Source: Eubacteriales bacterium
GTDB taxonomy: Bacteria > Bacillota > Clostridia > Oscillospirales > CAG-382
Assembly (NCBI GenBank): GCA_028705495.1
Contig: JAQWDK010000007.1
Location: forward strand, 1-64,000
Direction: 5' to 3'
Length of the DNA: 64,000 nucleotides
Shown: one piece after another, positions 8,784-18,711 of the stretch
Layout of the letters: each line of letters begins with the position of its first letter
How positions within the stretch are numbered: position 1 is the first letter of the stretch
The notes under the pieces: generated by a model
Database searches by the model: none
Told to the model about the DNA's origin: nothing
What the model saw: the letters and a program-made list of their open reading frames with translations, nothing else
Position numbers and translations under genes: made by a program

Positions 8784-8899
8784 AGAGATTCACGAAACTT
8801 TTTGCGTTTTTTCACATAGAACCCTTATATTTATGATAAAAATAAACGGTTGATACTCAAGACAATTACCCGCCGACTCAGGCGAAAGGAATTCTGAAG

Positions 8900-9880
8900 A
8901 TGATTGAAATTAAAAACCTCGTCAAAAACTACGGCGATAAGCAAGCAGTTCGCGGTATAACCTTTGACGTCAAGGAAGGCGAGATAATGGGCTTTCTCGG
9001 ACCTAACGGTGCGGGAAAATCTACAACCCTCAACATCCTGACAGGCTATTTGTCAGCTACGAGTGGTACAGCTGTCGTTGACGGCATCGACATTTTTGAT
9101 AACCCAATTGAGGCGAAGAAGCGCATTGGTTTCCTGCCGGAACTGCCGCCTCTTTATCTTGATATGACGGTCAAGGAGTACCTAAACTTCGTTTACAGCT
9201 TAAAGAAATGCAAATTTCCGAAGGCTCAACATCTCAAAGAAATCTGCGACGTCGTAAAAATCGGCGATGTTTACGACAGAATGATCAAAAACCTTTCAAA
9301 AGGCTACCGCCAGAGAGTGGGTATTGCTCAAGCTTTAATCGGCAACCCGAAGGTGCTGGTTTTTGACGAACCGACAATCGGACTTGACCCGAAACAGATT
9401 ATCGAAATCCGTAATCTGATAAGAACCCTTGGCAAAGAACACACAATAATCCTCAGCACACATATTCTGCCTGAAGTTCAGCAGATTTGTGACAGGATCG
9501 TCGTTATAAACAAAGGTAAAATAGTCGCCAACGAAAAGACTGAGGACCTGATTCTCGCTGTTGAAGGCTCTCGCAAACTCATGGCGAAAATTGTCGGCCC
9601 CGAGGCGGAAGTGCTCAAGGCACTCAAAAGCGTTGCAGGCATCAAGTTTTGTGAAGCCTTAGGCAAGCGTGACATGGACTCCATCAGCTATATGATAGAA
9701 TCCGAAGAAAATGTAGATATCAGAAAGCCGCTTTTTGCAACACTTTCAAGAAACGGCTGGCCGCTTATAGGTCTTGAAGGTATGGAGCTTAACCTTGAAG
9801 ACATCTTTATAAGGCTTGTGGACAAGCAGACTGAAAAGAAAAAATCCGATTCAAAGCTATTAGGAAAGGTGGTAAAATAA
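8900..9880 (+). CDS. ABC-2 transporter ATPase (Gld-type exporter)
   Basis: A 326-aa ATP-binding subunit: Walker A GPNGAGKST near residue 36, Q-loop, signature LSKGYRQRVGIAQAL, Walker B VLVFDEPTIGLDP and the switch His in STHILP, then a ~80-residue C-terminal extension. It is the first gene of a five-gene operon and overlaps the permease by one base (TAATG), so the two are translationally coupled. The set ATPase, ABC-2 permease, GldG-like protein and DUF4340 protein matches the GldAFG-type exporter first named in gliding Bacteroidetes but widespread in non-motile Clostridia, where the substrate is unknown. Confidence 0.9.
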   Translation: MIEIKNLVKNYGDKQAVRGITFDVKEGEIMGFLGPNGAGKSTTLNILTGYLSATSGTAVVDGIDIFDNPIEAKKRIGFLPELPPLYLDMTVKEYLNFVYSLKKCKFPKAQHLKEICDVVKIGDVYDRMIKNLSKGYRQRVGIAQALIGNPKVLVFDEPTIGLDPKQIIEIRNLIRTLGKEHTIILSTHILPEVQQICDRIVVINKGKIVANEKTEDLILAVEGSRKLMAKIVGPEAEVLKALKSVAGIKFCEALGKRDMDSISYMIESEENVDIRKPLFATLSRNGWPLIGLEGMELNLEDIFIRLVDKQTEKKKSDSKLLGKVVK

Positions 9881-10587
9881 TGGGTGCTATTTATACAAGA
9901 GAGCTAAAATCATATTTTACTACTCCTATCGGCTATATCTTCCTCGCTGTGTTCTTTGCGGTTACCGGATTTTGCTTTAGCTATACTACAATACTACAAG
10001 CAGAAAGCAGCAGCGTTTCAGCGTATTTTCTATTTATGATATTTATTTTAGCAATAATGCTTCCGATTTTGACGATGAAACTGTTCTCCGATGACAGAAG
10101 GTCAAAAACCGAACAGCTGCTTTTGACATCCCCCGTCGGTCTTCCCGGAATGGTGATGGCAAAATACCTTGCTGCGCTGACAATCTATGCATGCGCACTT
10201 GGAGTTTCATCTGTTTACTTTTTTATTCTTGGCTCATTCGGCACACCGCCGACTGCTATTATCATCGGTAATATAATCGCGCTTCTGTTCCTTGGCGCTG
10301 CATTTATTGCAATCGGTTCATTTATGTCAAGCCTTACGGAAAGTCAGCTGATTGCGGCGATTTCCTCGATGCTTGTAATTTTGCTGATTGTTATAACATC
10401 CGTCGTTTCAAACAGCATTCCTAACACATTTATCAGAACGATACTCAACTGGTTCTCCGTAATAAATCGTATGAGCACTTTTGCTGCCGGGCAGATAAAT
10501 TTAGGCTCACTGATTTATTTTGCTTCATTTACATTTATGTTCCTCTTTTTAACCGTACGAGTTTACGAAAAACGCCGCTGGTCCTAA
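9880..10587 (+). CDS. ABC-2 permease, GldF-like
   Basis: A 235-aa integral membrane protein with six predicted transmembrane segments and the ABC2 permease features of GldF/NatB relatives: the RELKSYFTTPIGYIFLAVF start and the FSDDRRSKTEQLLLTSPV cytoplasmic loop. It overlaps the ATPase gene by one base and should form the membrane channel of that transporter. A 140-bp gap with two inverted repeats separates it from the next gene. Confidence 0.88.
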   Translation: MGAIYTRELKSYFTTPIGYIFLAVFFAVTGFCFSYTTILQAESSSVSAYFLFMIFILAIMLPILTMKLFSDDRRSKTEQLLLTSPVGLPGMVMAKYLAALTIYACALGVSSVYFFILGSFGTPPTAIIIGNIIALLFLGAAFIAIGSFMSSLTESQLIAAISSMLVILLIVITSVVSNSIPNTFIRTILNWFSVINRMSTFAAGQINLGSLIYFASFTFMFLFLTVRVYEKRRWS

Positions 10588-10660
10588 ATTGAATTTTATG
10601 ATTCAATCTCGAAGTTTGTTTCTTTCGCACCGTAAGCATGGCGCGAACAAACTTCAGGGG
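10588..10660. repeat. Inverted repeats inside the Gld-type operon
   Basis: Two hairpins lie between permease and GldG-like genes: ATTGAAT/ATTCAAT (10588-10607) and a 10-bp stem GAAGTTTGTT (10611-10620) with AACAAACTTC (10646-10655) around a 25-nt loop. No T tract follows, so they may be a dispersed repeat or mRNA-processing structure rather than a terminator. Confidence 0.5.
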
Positions 10661-10727
10661 TAGCTAAAAAACTATCAATATAAAAAGAGCAGAGTACATT
10701 CAACGATCGAAAGGAAACTCAACGGGC

Positions 10728-12233
10728 ATGAAAAAAGAAATTAAAAAGTCAGTTAAATACGGCTCACTTTCCGCTGTATTTGTCGCGGTCGTACTTGCGG
10801 TGGTAGTGCTTATCAATGTAATGATAACACTTGTTCAAAAAAACACCTCCCTTTCCATCGACCTGACAAACACCGGAATTTATACTATATCTGAAGCTGC
10901 AAAGGAATTTATCAGCGATATAAACACACCGATTACAATTTATATTTGTAAAGAAAAAGACAGAACTCAGACTGACTCTACCACCTACCGTATGGTCTGG
11001 AACCTTATCGAAGAATTTGATAAAGAATATGACTATATCACAGTAGAATACATCGATATCGATAAAAATAAAGCGCTTGTCGATAAGTGGAATAAAGAGT
11101 CCGGCACAACCATCACCTCCAACAGCATAATTGTTTCGGGTGAACAAAGCGGACAGTTCAGACATCTGCTTCCACCCGCATTCTTCAGCACCGCATCTTC
11201 GACCGGTCTTCTCTATGCTTTTAAGGGTGAGATAACCCTTACGACCGCACTAATTCAGGTGTCGGGTGAGAACAGACCGAAAATCGCATTTACAACGGGT
11301 CACTCAGAGAACACAAACAATGCCGTTCTCAGAGCTACTTTTGATGAAGCGGGATTTGATGTAGTAACAGTTGACCTATCAAAAGAGGAAATACCTGAAG
11401 GCACAAAAATTATATTTATCTCTAATCCTCAGTACGACTTTTTAGGGCTTGCCGCTGAAGAAGCGGGTGAAATTGACGCCGAGTCGAACGAAATAGACAA
11501 GCTCGCAAAGTTTATGCTTGACTTCAACCATGTAATTGTAACGGTTGATCCGAGCACCCCGGAGCTTCCCGAACTCAAGGACTTCCTTTTGGAATACGGC
11601 CTCTACTGGACACCAAAAGCTCAGGTTATCGATACAAGCAAATCGCTTACAGGCGCTTTGACGAACGGCAGACGCATCATAGGTAAATTTGTAACCGATA
11701 ACACAGACAGCGCGGCTTATCAGGCACACAAATCCATCAGCACCCTCCAGTCGCCGCCCCGTGTTATATTTGAGAATGTCACACCCCTTGTGCTTGGCAA
11801 ACCCACAAAAAGCGGGTACAATGTATTCCCATCGATAACTTCTTACCCCTCGTCCCAGATTTATAGGGATGAGCTCCCGGATGCAGAAGGCGAATTCCCC
11901 CTTCTTGCCGTTTCGAGCAGCTCTAAATATATCGGCGAAGCCGGAGAGCAGGTTCTGATTTATTCCACTGTCACCTTGTCGGGTTCAACCGATTTTATTT
12001 CCGACAGCTATATAAACGAAAGATTTGGCAACAAAGAAATTATGTACTCGCTTGCAAGAATGATGGGTTCACGCAGAGTACCTAACGGACTTGATTTTAA
12101 AATACTGTTTGATGAAGCGCTCACAATAGACCAAACAACAGCAGAAACCCTGACGATAGTCCTCAGCGTTGTTGCTCCTACAATTGTCGCGATCATCGGT
12201 TTCGCGGTATTCCTCAAGAGGAGACATCTCTGA
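10728..12233 (+). CDS. GldG-like ABC transporter auxiliary protein
   Basis: A 501-aa protein with an N-terminal membrane anchor (about residues 13-38), a large extracytoplasmic region, and a C-terminal transmembrane segment (about 475-495) ending in KRRHL. The fold region beginning SIDLTNTGIYTISEAAKEFI is typical of the GldG / ABC_transp_aux family, which accompanies ABC-2 permeases. It overlaps the next gene at its stop (TGATG). Probably an essential accessory of the exporter complex on the outer face of the membrane. Confidence 0.85.
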   Translation: MKKEIKKSVKYGSLSAVFVAVVLAVVVLINVMITLVQKNTSLSIDLTNTGIYTISEAAKEFISDINTPITIYICKEKDRTQTDSTTYRMVWNLIEEFDKEYDYITVEYIDIDKNKALVDKWNKESGTTITSNSIIVSGEQSGQFRHLLPPAFFSTASSTGLLYAFKGEITLTTALIQVSGENRPKIAFTTGHSENTNNAVLRATFDEAGFDVVTVDLSKEEIPEGTKIIFISNPQYDFLGLAAEEAGEIDAESNEIDKLAKFMLDFNHVIVTVDPSTPELPELKDFLLEYGLYWTPKAQVIDTSKSLTGALTNGRRIIGKFVTDNTDSAAYQAHKSISTLQSPPRVIFENVTPLVLGKPTKSGYNVFPSITSYPSSQIYRDELPDAEGEFPLLAVSSSSKYIGEAGEQVLIYSTVTLSGSTDFISDSYINERFGNKEIMYSLARMMGSRRVPNGLDFKILFDEALTIDQTTAETLTIVLSVVAPTIVAIIGFAVFLKRRHL

Positions 12234-13720
12234 TGAAAGCAAAGAAAAAGGAACTAATAGTAGTCATATCATTTGCCGCCTTGGCAATACTTCTGCTTGC
12301 CACTTTTCTGATTCTAAAGCCGAAATTTGAAGGGGACACAAGCGAGACATCAAGAATCGAAAGAACCTTTGTGTTTGACAGACTTACAAGGGACGATATT
12401 GATTCACTTAAAGTTGTAAACTCAGAAGGCGGATTTGAGCTTTATAGAATCGAAAAGAAGCTGTATTTCAAAGGTGCGGAGTTTGTCATGTACAATGACG
12501 AAATGCTTGCAACTCTCGTTGTAAACTCAACTTATATGATTGTGACAAGAGAAGTCAACGATGTCGAGGATTACAGCCTTTACGGACTTGATGTTGAAAA
12601 GGACAACCCGCCTTACTTTGAGCTTAAAACCGTTGACGGACAGTATCACAAAGTCTATATCGGCGACCCAGTGCAGAACGAAATGGGGTATTATGTCAAG
12701 TACCATAATAAGGACACAGTCTATGTTGTGGACGGTTCACTTGGCTCCTCTCATCTGATAAAGCTCAACGAATATCTGATGCCCTTCGTTTCCATCCAGA
12801 TTTCTACGCCTACGGACTATGTTAAAATAAACGACTTCTACCTATCAAGGCGTGAGAACGACGAGGATGAGGAGATGTCAAGGCTTTTTAATATCCGCGC
12901 TAAAACAGCGGACGAAAAGCCTGCCAGCGGAGACACGCTTTTCCCCTACATCATCGCATATCCCAAAACTGAGTACAACGCCTCAACCGATGCTTTTTCC
13001 ACATTGCAAGGTCAGCTTGCAGCCATGATCGGAAACAAGGTTGTCGATTATGGTATAATACCGACAACAGAAGAGAAAGACCCCGAAGCTTACGCTGAAT
13101 ATATGAAAAAGCTTGAAAAGTGGGGGCTTGATAAGCCAAAGTATGAGATTCTTTACACCTATGGCGATGAGGATTTTCTGATTTCCTTCTCGAAAGTTAA
13201 TGAAGATGGGAATGTTTACGCTTATTCAATTAAAATGACCACAGTCGTGGAAATACCGCTCTCAAAAGTGCCATTCCTTGACTGGGGACTTAAAGACTAT
13301 ATCGACGCTCAAATTTTCTCCCATAATATCAACACCGTTGATAAAATCACTACAACAATCGACGGAAAGGACTATGTTTACGAGCTGTTTTCCGACGACA
13401 AGGGCATTGTCAACAAGGTGACGGTTGATGGCAAGGATTACAATGTCGACGCTTTCAGAAACTACTACTTGACGATGCTGCGAATGTCCGTTGTGGATTA
13501 CTCAGAAGCGCCTGAGGAAGGCAAAGAGCCGATCCTCACCTACACGGTGGAGGGCGATATGGGAAAACTCAAGTATGAGTTTTACAGAATCAAATCAAGA
13601 AGATGCTTTTTTACGATTAACGGTAAGGGTGAATTCTACACCGGCTATGATTTGGTTGAACGCATGATAAACCAGACCTATCAGCTGGAAAAAGGTGAAA
13701 TTTTACAGAAATATGATTAA
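12233..13720 (+). CDS. DUF4340 domain-containing membrane protein
   Basis: A 495-aa protein with one N-terminal transmembrane segment (about residues 8-27) and a long extracytoplasmic domain containing beta-repeat units such as YSLYGLDVEKDNPPYFELKTVDGQ..YIGDP, the hallmark of DUF4340. DUF4340 genes regularly follow GldG-type genes; the role is unknown. It overlaps the GldG-like gene by one base and the following lipoprotein gene by eight, so all are translationally coupled. Confidence 0.85.
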   Translation: MKAKKKELIVVISFAALAILLLATFLILKPKFEGDTSETSRIERTFVFDRLTRDDIDSLKVVNSEGGFELYRIEKKLYFKGAEFVMYNDEMLATLVVNSTYMIVTREVNDVEDYSLYGLDVEKDNPPYFELKTVDGQYHKVYIGDPVQNEMGYYVKYHNKDTVYVVDGSLGSSHLIKLNEYLMPFVSIQISTPTDYVKINDFYLSRRENDEDEEMSRLFNIRAKTADEKPASGDTLFPYIIAYPKTEYNASTDAFSTLQGQLAAMIGNKVVDYGIIPTTEEKDPEAYAEYMKKLEKWGLDKPKYEILYTYGDEDFLISFSKVNEDGNVYAYSIKMTTVVEIPLSKVPFLDWGLKDYIDAQIFSHNINTVDKITTTIDGKDYVYELFSDDKGIVNKVTVDGKDYNVDAFRNYYLTMLRMSVVDYSEAPEEGKEPILTYTVEGDMGKLKYEFYRIKSRRCFFTINGKGEFYTGYDLVERMINQTYQLEKGEILQKYD

Positions 13721-14540
13721 AGCAAAAAAGCTTTGCGCAGCTCTCCTCGCTGCTATCGCTGTTCTCACTGTATCCGGATGTAAAGGAAACGAGAGATACG
13801 GCGAGCTGACTGGTGCTGTGGAAAACACTAACGCTTACAAGAATTACGAAGTGTCTTTCTATATGAGCATAACATCTGAGACATTAGATATAACAAATAT
13901 GTTTGCCCAGGGGCAGATTTCTATCGATAAGAGCGATAAGCTCAAGATGAGCGGCGCAATGACGCAGTACGCCTTTGAGGAGACCGCCGCCGTCAACCTC
14001 TATTACGAGGGCGGAAAGTACTACACCGATATACCCGACCAGGATGTCAAAGCGTATACCGAAATCTCTGAAGATGTGCTCTTAGAGCAGTTTATATTTG
14101 CTGATGCATCTCTCTTTGATGCAAAACAGGTAAAAACTCTGAAGGTCACTGAGGAAAGCGGACTTACCACCTATGACTTCACAGTGAAGCCCGAAAGCGA
14201 CGAATTCGGCAGACTGCTGGGCGAAAACCTCTATCTGTTCTCCGGCGCAGGCAATCCCGACATAGATAAAACAGTGTTCGGTGATGCGGTTTGCTCTTAT
14301 GTTGTTAGAAACGACGAAAAACCCGTACTGCACAGTGTGAGCATCACCTTCCCGATTGCGGTGTATAACAAGATGCCCTATGTGCCGGGTGTTAAGTACA
14401 AAGAGGACGATTTCAGGGTTGATGTGACCGCAACGCTACGCATGAACTATAAAGCTTTCGGCGAAGCGACGAGCGTAAAGGTACCCGATGACCTTGACGA
14501 CTACATGCACGAGAGCGATATCACGATAGAACACGAGTAA
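13713..14540 (+). CDS. Lipoprotein of the Gld-type ABC operon
   Basis: A 275-aa predicted lipoprotein (signal ending VLTVSGC) that starts at ATG 13713 inside the end of the DUF4340 gene; a GTG at 13695 in the same frame is less likely because the signal peptide begins at 13713. The body resembles LppX/LolA-like folds in length and strand pattern, but I cannot name a family. It is the last gene of the operon, before a terminator at 14621. It may pick up or shield the cargo of the exporter. Confidence 0.75.
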   Translation: MIKAKKLCAALLAAIAVLTVSGCKGNERYGELTGAVENTNAYKNYEVSFYMSITSETLDITNMFAQGQISIDKSDKLKMSGAMTQYAFEETAAVNLYYEGGKYYTDIPDQDVKAYTEISEDVLLEQFIFADASLFDAKQVKTLKVTEESGLTTYDFTVKPESDEFGRLLGENLYLFSGAGNPDIDKTVFGDAVCSYVVRNDEKPVLHSVSITFPIAVYNKMPYVPGVKYKEDDFRVDVTATLRMNYKAFGEATSVKVPDDLDDYMHESDITIEHE

Positions 14541-14585
14541 TGGGTAAGTTAAGAGTGAAGAGTGAAGAAGCGAAGAGTTACGGAA

Positions 14586-14605
14586 GAATTTTCGTGCGAA
14601 AATTC
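14586..14605. repeat. Dispersed hairpin repeat
   Basis: GAATTTTCG-tg-CGAAAATTC, a 9-bp perfect stem preceded by GAGTGAAGAGTGAAGA-type direct repeats; same family as 6965-6984. Confidence 0.55.
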
Positions 14606-14620
14606 AATTAATTAAAAATA

Positions 14621-14660
14621 ACCGTTGCAAGGCATAAGCCAAGCAACGGTATTTTAATTT
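14621..14660. terminator. Bidirectional intrinsic terminator
   Basis: ACCGTTGC (14621-14628) pairs with GCAACGGT (14643-14650) with an inner GGC/GCC stem; T-rich tracts lie on both outer sides, so it can end both the Gld-type operon and the convergent gene at 14685. Confidence 0.8.
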
Positions 14661-14684
14661 GAAGCTTGAAAACAAAAATTTAGC

Positions 14685-16340
14685 TTATCTATCCATTAAT
14701 TTTTGATTATCTCCATTAAGATCCATAACTTTTATGATTGCAACCATAACGCTTGATTCCGGGTTCATTACATAATCCAATAACATGAGTTTGTTATCCA
14801 CAAGATTCATATAAATACCGTAAGAAACACTTGAAAACACTGTTTTTTCATCGCTACCATCCATTTTACAGCTCTTTATGGTATATTCGTACCCATATAA
14901 TGTATAGTTAAAGTCAGTGTCATATTCTGAAAAGAAAACTCTTCCGTTATATGCATTGACATTGTTAAGCGGTTTTCCCGTCGAGCTTCTTATCAGAGTA
15001 TTATTTTTTCCATCTAAATCACAGATATAAATATTGTGATTATTATCATTATAAACTATTTTTTCCCCGCTTAATACATAAGTTTTAACCACTCCAGTCA
15101 ATAACACTTGTGGTTCTGTTCCATCAGGTTTTGTCCTATACATATTACCTTGATTGTCGTAGTAATATAATTTGTCTTTATAGACAAGCGGTGATAATCC
15201 GTTTGGAAACAACATTTGTTTATTCTCGCCGTTTAAAGATGATCTGTTTATTGACATTGTTCCTTCGGAAGTTGAGCTACTTTGTATATAGTATAAGTAA
15301 TCGCCATATAAAAGCATACCATAACTATATTTGTCATTTATCTTTTCTACTTGAGAGCCATCCAGTTTCATCCTGAATAAATGGTAAGAACCATCTATTG
15401 CTGTGCCTTGGTTCCCTGAAAAGTACAACCAGTCATCGATTACGACCAAAGACCATCCAAATCCGTCAAAAATGGGTTTTAGATCTGTACCGTCTTTTTT
15501 TACTGAATAAATATGAGCTTTATCATTTTCGTCAAAGCAAGAATAGAAAACGTATTTATCAGTAGCAAAATAGTACTGCCCATTAAGGATATTACCCAAA
15601 TCTGACGATCGAACACCCAAGGAAACAATTGCAGAATTTTTGGCGTTAGTAGAGGTTTCTTCATTTATTGAAGTTTCGCTCTCTGTTTTTTTGTCTCTAA
15701 AGACATTTTGCAAAATGAAACCGATGCTGACCATTACACCAACAATCAAAACAGATATGAGGATTATCCCTAAAGAAGGAAGTTTCTTTTTTTGTTGTAA
15801 GGTTGTTGGTTGTCGCAAACTTATTCCACAAACAGGACAATTATTTTTAGGATTTAGTAAAACGGTTTTACATTTCGGGCAAACTTGTTCAGGCTTTACT
15901 TCAGTTTTGCTGTTATCTTCTTTTTCGATGAAAACTGGTGTATGGACAGGGGGGAACGAAGCGGTTTTCATGTCATTTGTTTTTTCATATTTAAACCCAC
16001 ACCCTGACGCAATAGCCGATATCATCTTTGAAATATAGCTGAGAGGTATAATGGCATCAGGGTCATCAGCTTTCGTATGCACGAAAATGTGACTATAATC
16101 CTGTTCTTCTGACAGCTCTACATCGCCATCCATAATCTTTTCGTAAACAAATACTGTGTTATTTTCTTGATTCAAAAAAAGAAAAGCGAAATAGAAAAGC
16201 GCGCTATCATTTTCTTTCTGTTCTTGCTTTCTTTTGAATGTTGCAGATATAATTATATCTGCCTGTTTGCCGATTTGGTAAGGAACATTAATCTCATCTA
16301 ACCGTTTTGAAACTTGATCGATAAAGAATTTTTTCTCCAT
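14685..16340 (-). CDS. Zinc-ribbon, single-pass membrane protein with DUF5050-type propeller
   Basis: A 551-aa protein. Residues about 1-140 form an unknown N-terminal domain; a zinc ribbon (CPKC..CPVCG) at about 155-180; a transmembrane segment at about 190-215; then an extracytoplasmic region of repeats with the pattern D-x-L-Y-Y / R-x-x-x-D-G-(S/T), typical of DUF5050-like beta-propellers. The start at 16340 is chosen for the AGGAGGG site just upstream. It is AT-rich compared with its neighbours and stands alone between terminators. Function unknown; a cell-envelope sensor is one possibility. Confidence 0.7.
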   Translation of the reverse strand: MEKKFFIDQVSKRLDEINVPYQIGKQADIIISATFKRKQEQKENDSALFYFAFLFLNQENNTVFVYEKIMDGDVELSEEQDYSHIFVHTKADDPDAIIPLSYISKMISAIASGCGFKYEKTNDMKTASFPPVHTPVFIEKEDNSKTEVKPEQVCPKCKTVLLNPKNNCPVCGISLRQPTTLQQKKKLPSLGIILISVLIVGVMVSIGFILQNVFRDKKTESETSINEETSTNAKNSAIVSLGVRSSDLGNILNGQYYFATDKYVFYSCFDENDKAHIYSVKKDGTDLKPIFDGFGWSLVVIDDWLYFSGNQGTAIDGSYHLFRMKLDGSQVEKINDKYSYGMLLYGDYLYYIQSSSTSEGTMSINRSSLNGENKQMLFPNGLSPLVYKDKLYYYDNQGNMYRTKPDGTEPQVLLTGVVKTYVLSGEKIVYNDNNHNIYICDLDGKNNTLIRSSTGKPLNNVNAYNGRVFFSEYDTDFNYTLYGYEYTIKSCKMDGSDEKTVFSSVSYGIYMNLVDNKLMLLDYVMNPESSVMVAIIKVMDLNGDNQKLMDR

Positions 16341-16704
16341 GTGTTTCCCTCCTAATCTTTCATTTGATATCAAGTATACGAATACTTTTCTATCATACTC
16401 GTTTCTAAAAAAATGTTTTTACTGTTTCTAAACCGATGCTTATGTTCAACTTTATTATACAATGAAAAATAAACAAAAAAAACCATCAAAATAAACAAAA
16501 TTAAAATATAATTTTATTAAATATATCCCAACCAAAAAACGGCTGTAGTGAGTGATTCACAGCAGCCGTTTGTTTTTGTATAGAGCCTAATGAATAAATC
16601 AATTGGAGTGAAGCTCAATATAATATAAATTTAAAGTTTTTGAAGTTCTTAGAAATTTTTTTCAAAAAGTTTCTAAGCTTTTTCTTTGCTTCCTCGTTCC
16701 ACTG
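16341..16704. other. AT-rich gap with terminators
   Basis: No gene seen. Contains a TATAAT-type -10 on the minus strand near 16453, the hairpin AAACGGCTG (16537-16545) with CAGCCGTTT (16563-16571) flanked by A and T tracts (a bidirectional terminator), and a second stem CTTAGAAA (16648-16655) with TTTCTAAG (16670-16677) just after the minus-strand gene at 16705. The second part resembles the aroB-aroA spacer at 48388-48565 (shared TTTAAA(T/G)TTTTTGAAGTT), suggesting a dispersed repeat. Confidence 0.6.
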
Positions 16705-18711
16705 TCACCACACCATGGGATTTGCAAAGCGGCTATAAACTTCCGGGAGGTTTGCGATTATTTCGCTGTTAAAGGACAAAAACACAGAGACAATTATTGT
16801 TGAAGCAAACAGCACCCACGAAACCACTCGAAAAACCTTACCGAATTTCGTCGCTGTCAACTCAAGCAGCACCATAACACCGACAAGCGCGAGCATTGGT
16901 GTGACATCCGCAGTGTATCTGACATGAGCACCGGCAAGGCAGAAGTCGAGAAATGCAACAACGAACGCGACTGCCACCATAATGACATAGAAAAGTCCAC
17001 GGTCGGGTTTCTTTTTGGAAAGCCTTGCTGGCGAGAAGCAGGCGGCGAGGGTTACGGGAAACATAAATGCACCGACATTGACCGAAATGTAAAACCACCT
17101 GTCGGCAGGGCCAAGGAGGTTGAAGTGTGAGATTGTTATAAAAGGAAAGCTGTCTTTGAAGACCGGTGTCTGAAGGAAAAAGTGGAATATTGACAGACCG
17201 AAATAACTAAAGTCAACGGTGTTTTTTGTGATATCGCTGACGGTGATCTGATATTTTACACCGAAATCAAAAGGTGAGGAGAAACGTGCTGCATTATACC
17301 ACATAATCGCAGCACCGCAGAGGATGACTACCGAGGCGAAAGAAGCGGCGCAGTACAGGCGTTTTGAAAGCGGCTGTGCCTTGTCAAACAGTAAGGCTAC
17401 AAAAATCGGCAGCATTGCGACAAGATAGAATACAATCGACGGACGGCTGGCGACGATTAGTCCGAAGCAAAGCCCGCAGAGAGCGAAAAGTATGTACCTT
17501 AAAGGGTATCTGCTGCACCTTGAGGCCCTGAAACCAAGGTAGAGAAATCCAAAAAGAAAGCAAAGTCCCGATATAACGGGCACGGTGTAGAAGTTGGAGC
17601 TTGATTGCAGGAGAAAGACCATACCTCCAAAAACTGCGGCGGTCATACCGCCAAGCAGAGTTAAAAGCTTTAGTTTAAGGTTGTAGTATATTACAATTTC
17701 TCTGATAAGCAGCAGTATAAAAGCTACCGCGTCAAGGGCGAACACAAAACAGGCTATTGCATCGGATGCAATTGTGCCTGTAAAGAAATAGAATGGCAGA
17801 TAGACGAGAACAACAGGCGCGACACCATAGTATGAATAAACCTTACCCTCATAAAAAGATCTGTCCCATAATTTTATTCGCCATCCTGGTTTTATATTAT
17901 CGGGGTTGTAGGGGTTTTCGACCTCAAGCATCTCTTCCGGGACTTCGATATCAAGGTTTAGCTGTCCTTTGATAAAGGCATCAGTTTGCTGAATATACGG
18001 ACTAATGCGATTTATGTCACCCTTTAGCGGATATTCATGAGGGAGTCCGTTTCCGCCTCCGTAAATACCAAGACCAGCAAGCGTAAAGGAAAAGGATGTT
18101 AAATATAGAAAAAGCGCAATAATGGCAAAATTATGTAATCTTTTTCTATGGTCAAAGACCTTTCCGATGAGTCTGTATGCAAAAACAACAGCAATGCCGC
18201 AAAGGGACACAGCAAAAAACAAAAACCTCAAAGCATTAAAATAAAAACTTCTGCCTGCGTTCAGTACAATTTCGGTCAGCTGAAATCCGGAAGCACCGTC
18301 TTCGAATATTATCTCAATCTTATCATCTTTTTTTGCGTGAACGGCGAACACAAGGGAATCCGGGTCTTTATATGCATAAAAATATCTGCCGAGCTTTTTG
18401 CCGTTCTTGTGTATTGTAAGCTCGGTTTTTTTTGATCCGCCCTCGCCCACTATTTTGATATACCTTGCTCCGCTTTCTGGGGCAAAGAATGAAACGCTGC
18501 TTTTAGCGGCAATTTTAGCTGATTTTATTTCACCGTCTTCTGTTAACAGCTGCACAGTCGGGGAGAAAGTCATATCAGCCAAAGCGACAGTTTCTGTTTT
18601 CATCCCCGGCAGTTTTGAGATGAAAAAAGATGAATTAAATAGGAAAAGCTCCGCCGCGAGAGCTAAAGCAAGCGCGGCGGAAAACAGTATAATTTTTTTA
18701 CTTCTTTTCAT
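16705..18711 (-). CDS. Polytopic membrane protein, probable GT-C-type glycosyltransferase
   Basis: A 668-aa protein with an N-terminal signal-anchor, an extracytoplasmic beta-rich domain at about residues 40-150, then about ten transmembrane segments, an architecture like lipid-linked-sugar (GT-C) glycosyltransferases; an NPYNPDN stretch with nearby acidic residues sits in the large loop at about 265. I see no definitive catalytic signature. It is the last gene of a minus-strand operon with gtrA and an FAD oxidoreductase, overlapping the latter by 14 bp. The operon suggests a role in modifying a cell-surface polymer. Confidence 0.6.
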   Translation of the reverse strand: MKRSKKIILFSAALALALAAELFLFNSSFFISKLPGMKTETVALADMTFSPTVQLLTEDGEIKSAKIAAKSSVSFFAPESGARYIKIVGEGGSKKTELTIHKNGKKLGRYFYAYKDPDSLVFAVHAKKDDKIEIIFEDGASGFQLTEIVLNAGRSFYFNALRFLFFAVSLCGIAVVFAYRLIGKVFDHRKRLHNFAIIALFLYLTSFSFTLAGLGIYGGGNGLPHEYPLKGDINRISPYIQQTDAFIKGQLNLDIEVPEEMLEVENPYNPDNIKPGWRIKLWDRSFYEGKVYSYYGVAPVVLVYLPFYFFTGTIASDAIACFVFALDAVAFILLLIREIVIYYNLKLKLLTLLGGMTAAVFGGMVFLLQSSSNFYTVPVISGLCFLFGFLYLGFRASRCSRYPLRYILFALCGLCFGLIVASRPSIVFYLVAMLPIFVALLFDKAQPLSKRLYCAASFASVVILCGAAIMWYNAARFSSPFDFGVKYQITVSDITKNTVDFSYFGLSIFHFFLQTPVFKDSFPFITISHFNLLGPADRWFYISVNVGAFMFPVTLAACFSPARLSKKKPDRGLFYVIMVAVAFVVAFLDFCLAGAHVRYTADVTPMLALVGVMVLLELTATKFGKVFRVVSWVLFASTIIVSVFLSFNSEIIANLPEVYSRFANPMVW

